Assembly: GCF_008831285.2 (NCBI RefSeq)
Contig: NC_045138.2
Location: 40,167,115 to 40,231,114 of the forward strand
Direction of reading: 5' to 3'
Origin: Nymphaea colorata
Taxonomy: Eukaryota; Streptophyta; Magnoliopsida; Nymphaeales; Nymphaeaceae
DNA length: 64,000 bases
The notes under the pieces were generated by a model that did not search any database, was not told the origin of the DNA, and saw only the letters and a list, made by a program, of their open reading frames with translations. How positions within the stretch are numbered: the first letter of the stretch is position 1; each line of letters opens with the position of its first letter. The position numbers were made by a program, and so were the translations under genes. Positions 61,901 to 64,000 of the stretch are shown piece by piece.

Positions 61901-63064
61901 GGCCCTGGCCTCTTTTTTTTTTTTTTTTAATAAAAGCTTACATGTAAAGTTCACAAAATTTTATTTATCTTATATAAAAATTTTGAAAAATTCATGTTTC
62001 GGCACCTATTAAAATTTTGAAAGTTTTAATTTGGCCCCGCTCATAAAAAAATTCATGGCTCTACTCTTACTTGCAGGGGCTCTATGCACTTGGAGCACGA
62101 AGATTTGCATTTGCAGGGTTGCCTCCAATGGGGTGCTTGCCGCTAGTGATGACTACCGACCTTGGAGATGCATTCATCAGACGGTGCATTGACAATCTAA
62201 ACATGGTGGCAGTCAGCTACAACTCCAAGTTACAAAACATGTTGAATGAGATGAAAGAAAAAGAACTGAAGGACGCAAAGATCGCCTATGCGGACATTTA
62301 CACTGCCACGCTTGACATCATAAAGCATCCAAACAAATACGGTGAGTTAATACAATTTCAAATGGTTTAGTCTGTACTTGCTTCAATTATCAAACAGTTA
62401 AATCGTCTTCTAGCTGCTTGCATGAATCACAGGAATATTATATTTGCGAACATAGTTGCGATTCATAATAACAGGAATGTTGTTCTTGAATCTCATGATA
62501 TTTTATCTATACTTGAATAAACTTGTTAATATTTTTATTGCTTTCACATAAGTGTTAAGGGGAACCTAACTCAGATCCTACAACTCAAATTCTCGAGGAG
62601 TTTGGTCTTCAGAGGCATAGTATAGTTGGTCAGATTGAATGTCCAGTTAAAACCTAATCATGAGTTTCTATAATAAATTTCTATTCTTATGGATGCTACT
62701 CTCTTAGATAAAAAACAGATGACCTAGGCAGGGAGAAGGGTGAATAAGCTTGTTGCCTCTTTGAGAGATCTCTGATTCACAAGTAGTTTAGAATAATTAT
62801 GAAACCAAACGATTAGCTGAATCAAATTTGAATGAACTTGCGATTCTTCTGCGTGTGCCAATTGTTTCTGCAGGCTTTGAGGTGACGAACAGAGGCTGCT
62901 GCGGAACAGGCTTTCTGGAATTGAGTTTCTTCTGCAATCACGCTTCACCACTCTGCCATGACGTATCATCATACGTGTTCTGGGATTCGATTCACCCCAC
63001 GCAGAGGACCTACTCCTTCATTTTCAACACATCCCTTGAGCTAGCTCTTCCTCCTCTTCTGTAA
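58956..63064 (+). CDS. GDSL esterase/lipase
   Basis: Exons 58956-59250, 59359-59489, 60849-61082, 62077-62341 and 62874-63064 join in frame to 371 residues, typical of plant GDSL/SGNH hydrolases. A signal peptide (about residues 8-33) is followed by Block [15 protein letters not shown] with nucleophile Ser54, Block II Gly131 in FAGSG, Block III Asn186 in SAGTND, and Block V Asp346/His349 in WDSIHPT, so the complete catalytic set is present. [19 protein letters not shown] and RGCCGTG are also family signatures. Likely a secreted acyl-ester hydrolase acting on lipid or cell-wall esters; the substrate is unknown. The acceptor of exon 4 lies in the right target duplication of a small hAT-like insertion (61,873-62,069), yet the exon frame is unharmed. 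Confidence 0.94.
61873..62069. mobile_element. hAT-like MITE at a GDSL splice acceptor
   Basis: A 197-bp insertion with ends CAAGGGCGGAGCCA and (reverse complement of the right end) TAAGAGTAGAGCCA, matching at 10 of 14 positions, flanked by a perfect 8-bp direct repeat CTTGCAGG (61,865-61,872 and 62,070-62,077). The repeated octamer contains the splice acceptor CAG|G of exon 4, so the insertion copied the acceptor. The right end of the element (CTCTACTCTTA) supplies pyrimidines for the surviving proximal acceptor. A related sequence lies at 3,008-3,200. Confidence 0.75.
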
Positions 63065-64000
63065 CATAAACCCGGCCGTGCTAGCTGCTCTTCTTCACTC
63101 TCAGAAATGTTCTCCCTCTTCACCATCGATGAATGTAGATGTGGAAAAAACAGGTGAAGCTAAGAGCTGCATGGAGTTATGTCGCCAATCTTTGGGACAA
63201 CTTTTTGTGAAGCTTTCGTATGAAAAGACCTTTCATGAAATTTTATGATCCATGGAAACAAGGTTTTGCTTTCGGTCTTGTCAAACCAACAGTTTATTTG
63301 ACTAATCAGATTCTGATTCAGAGCCAAACTCGGACCATATTTTTTGAAATGAATCTATGAGATCCGACTAGCATAGGATTAGACATTTATATGAAATCAA
63401 ATTGGATGAAATTGACCAGATTCCATATGAATAATGAATTTGGGAATAGATCTGACCATGAAATTGCATATGTAATGAATCTGAATCGCAACCTGACCAT
63501 CTTTGTCCTCAAAAAATGATTTGGTTATAATCAGATACATCCGATTTATTTACATCCCAAACCATGATCAATCGATAACTAGTTGTCATCAATGTCACCA
63601 TATAAGTATCGGCTCATATTTGTCAATGTGCGTTTATATCCACTCCCTCACTGAAATGTGACACACCGAATTGAATTTTGCTAATTTCTATTTTTAGTTA
63701 AATAAAATCAATTGTAATAAATTAATTAACAGGAAAAATATGGCGATCATTCACCCTCATTTAATTTGCAATTTAATATTTCGTTTCATCGCTGTCGTGC
63801 TCAACAAAAGGAAGAAAAAAAAAACTATTTACTGTTGAAAATATGGTTTGACCCTTCAAAAAAAAAAAAAAAAACTTAAGGTACATTATTAAGTCTTTAT
63901 TTTTTACTGGCGAAGGTGAAACGCTGGGACATAAAAATGTCGGTAAATATGTAGTTTGTATAACATCCTTCAGGGACGTCGTTAGCGGGTGTGTAAATGT
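63065..64000. other. 3' flank of the GDSL gene and window end
   Basis: Probable 3' untranslated sequence followed by AT-rich spacer. Nothing further recognised. Confidence 0.5.

Overview
This is nuclear DNA from a flowering plant. Genes carry GT-AG introns, coding exons are GC-richer than the AT-rich introns and spacers, first exons have pyrimidine-rich leaders, and Copia and hAT-type mobile elements sit between and inside the genes. The protein families are general to angiosperms, so I cannot name the species. All gene models below were built by reading splice sites and reading frame by eye; no transcript evidence was available.

Layout. 1-7.6 kb: no gene, mostly decayed repeats (a GAGCTCG-rich element, a solo-LTR-like segment, microsatellites). 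7.78-9.80 kb (+): a four-exon group E bZIP transcription factor of the bZIP34/bZIP61 type. 10.7-13.05 kb: an old, inverted, degenerate Copia element. 15.6-18.9 kb: a 3.3-kb hAT-like element with an 8-bp target duplication that encloses exon-like gene sequence. 22.4-24.4 kb (-): an intronless 666-codon plant nuclear/coiled-coil protein of unknown function whose 5' end carries telomere-like repeats. 26.1-38.7 kb (-): a 16-exon API5 (apoptosis inhibitor 5-like) gene, with two MITE-like elements in its ninth intron. 40.65-46.26 kb (+): a complete but disabled Copia retrotransposon with 379-bp LTRs, 5-bp target duplication, tRNA-Met primer site and polypurine tract. 46.4-47.85 kb (+): a papain-like cysteine protease whose start codon lies only 158 bp from the Copia 3' LTR. 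49.4-51.06 kb (-): a class III secretory peroxidase. 52.6-55.9 kb (+): a seven-exon D-aminoacyl-tRNA deacylase (DTD). 58.96-63.06 kb (+): a five-exon GDSL esterase/lipase in which a small hAT-like MITE has landed exactly on a splice acceptor and duplicated it.

The genes are independent transcription units and do not form a pathway: one transcription factor, one nuclear anti-death/RNA-helicase partner, one translation quality-control enzyme, three secreted enzymes and one unknown. The most informative structure in the window is the interaction of mobile elements with genes: the MITE that duplicated a splice acceptor (61,865-62,077), the gene-carrying hAT-like element (15,618-18,940), the young Copia insertion in a promoter (40,650-46,264), and the hAT MITEs in the API5 intron.
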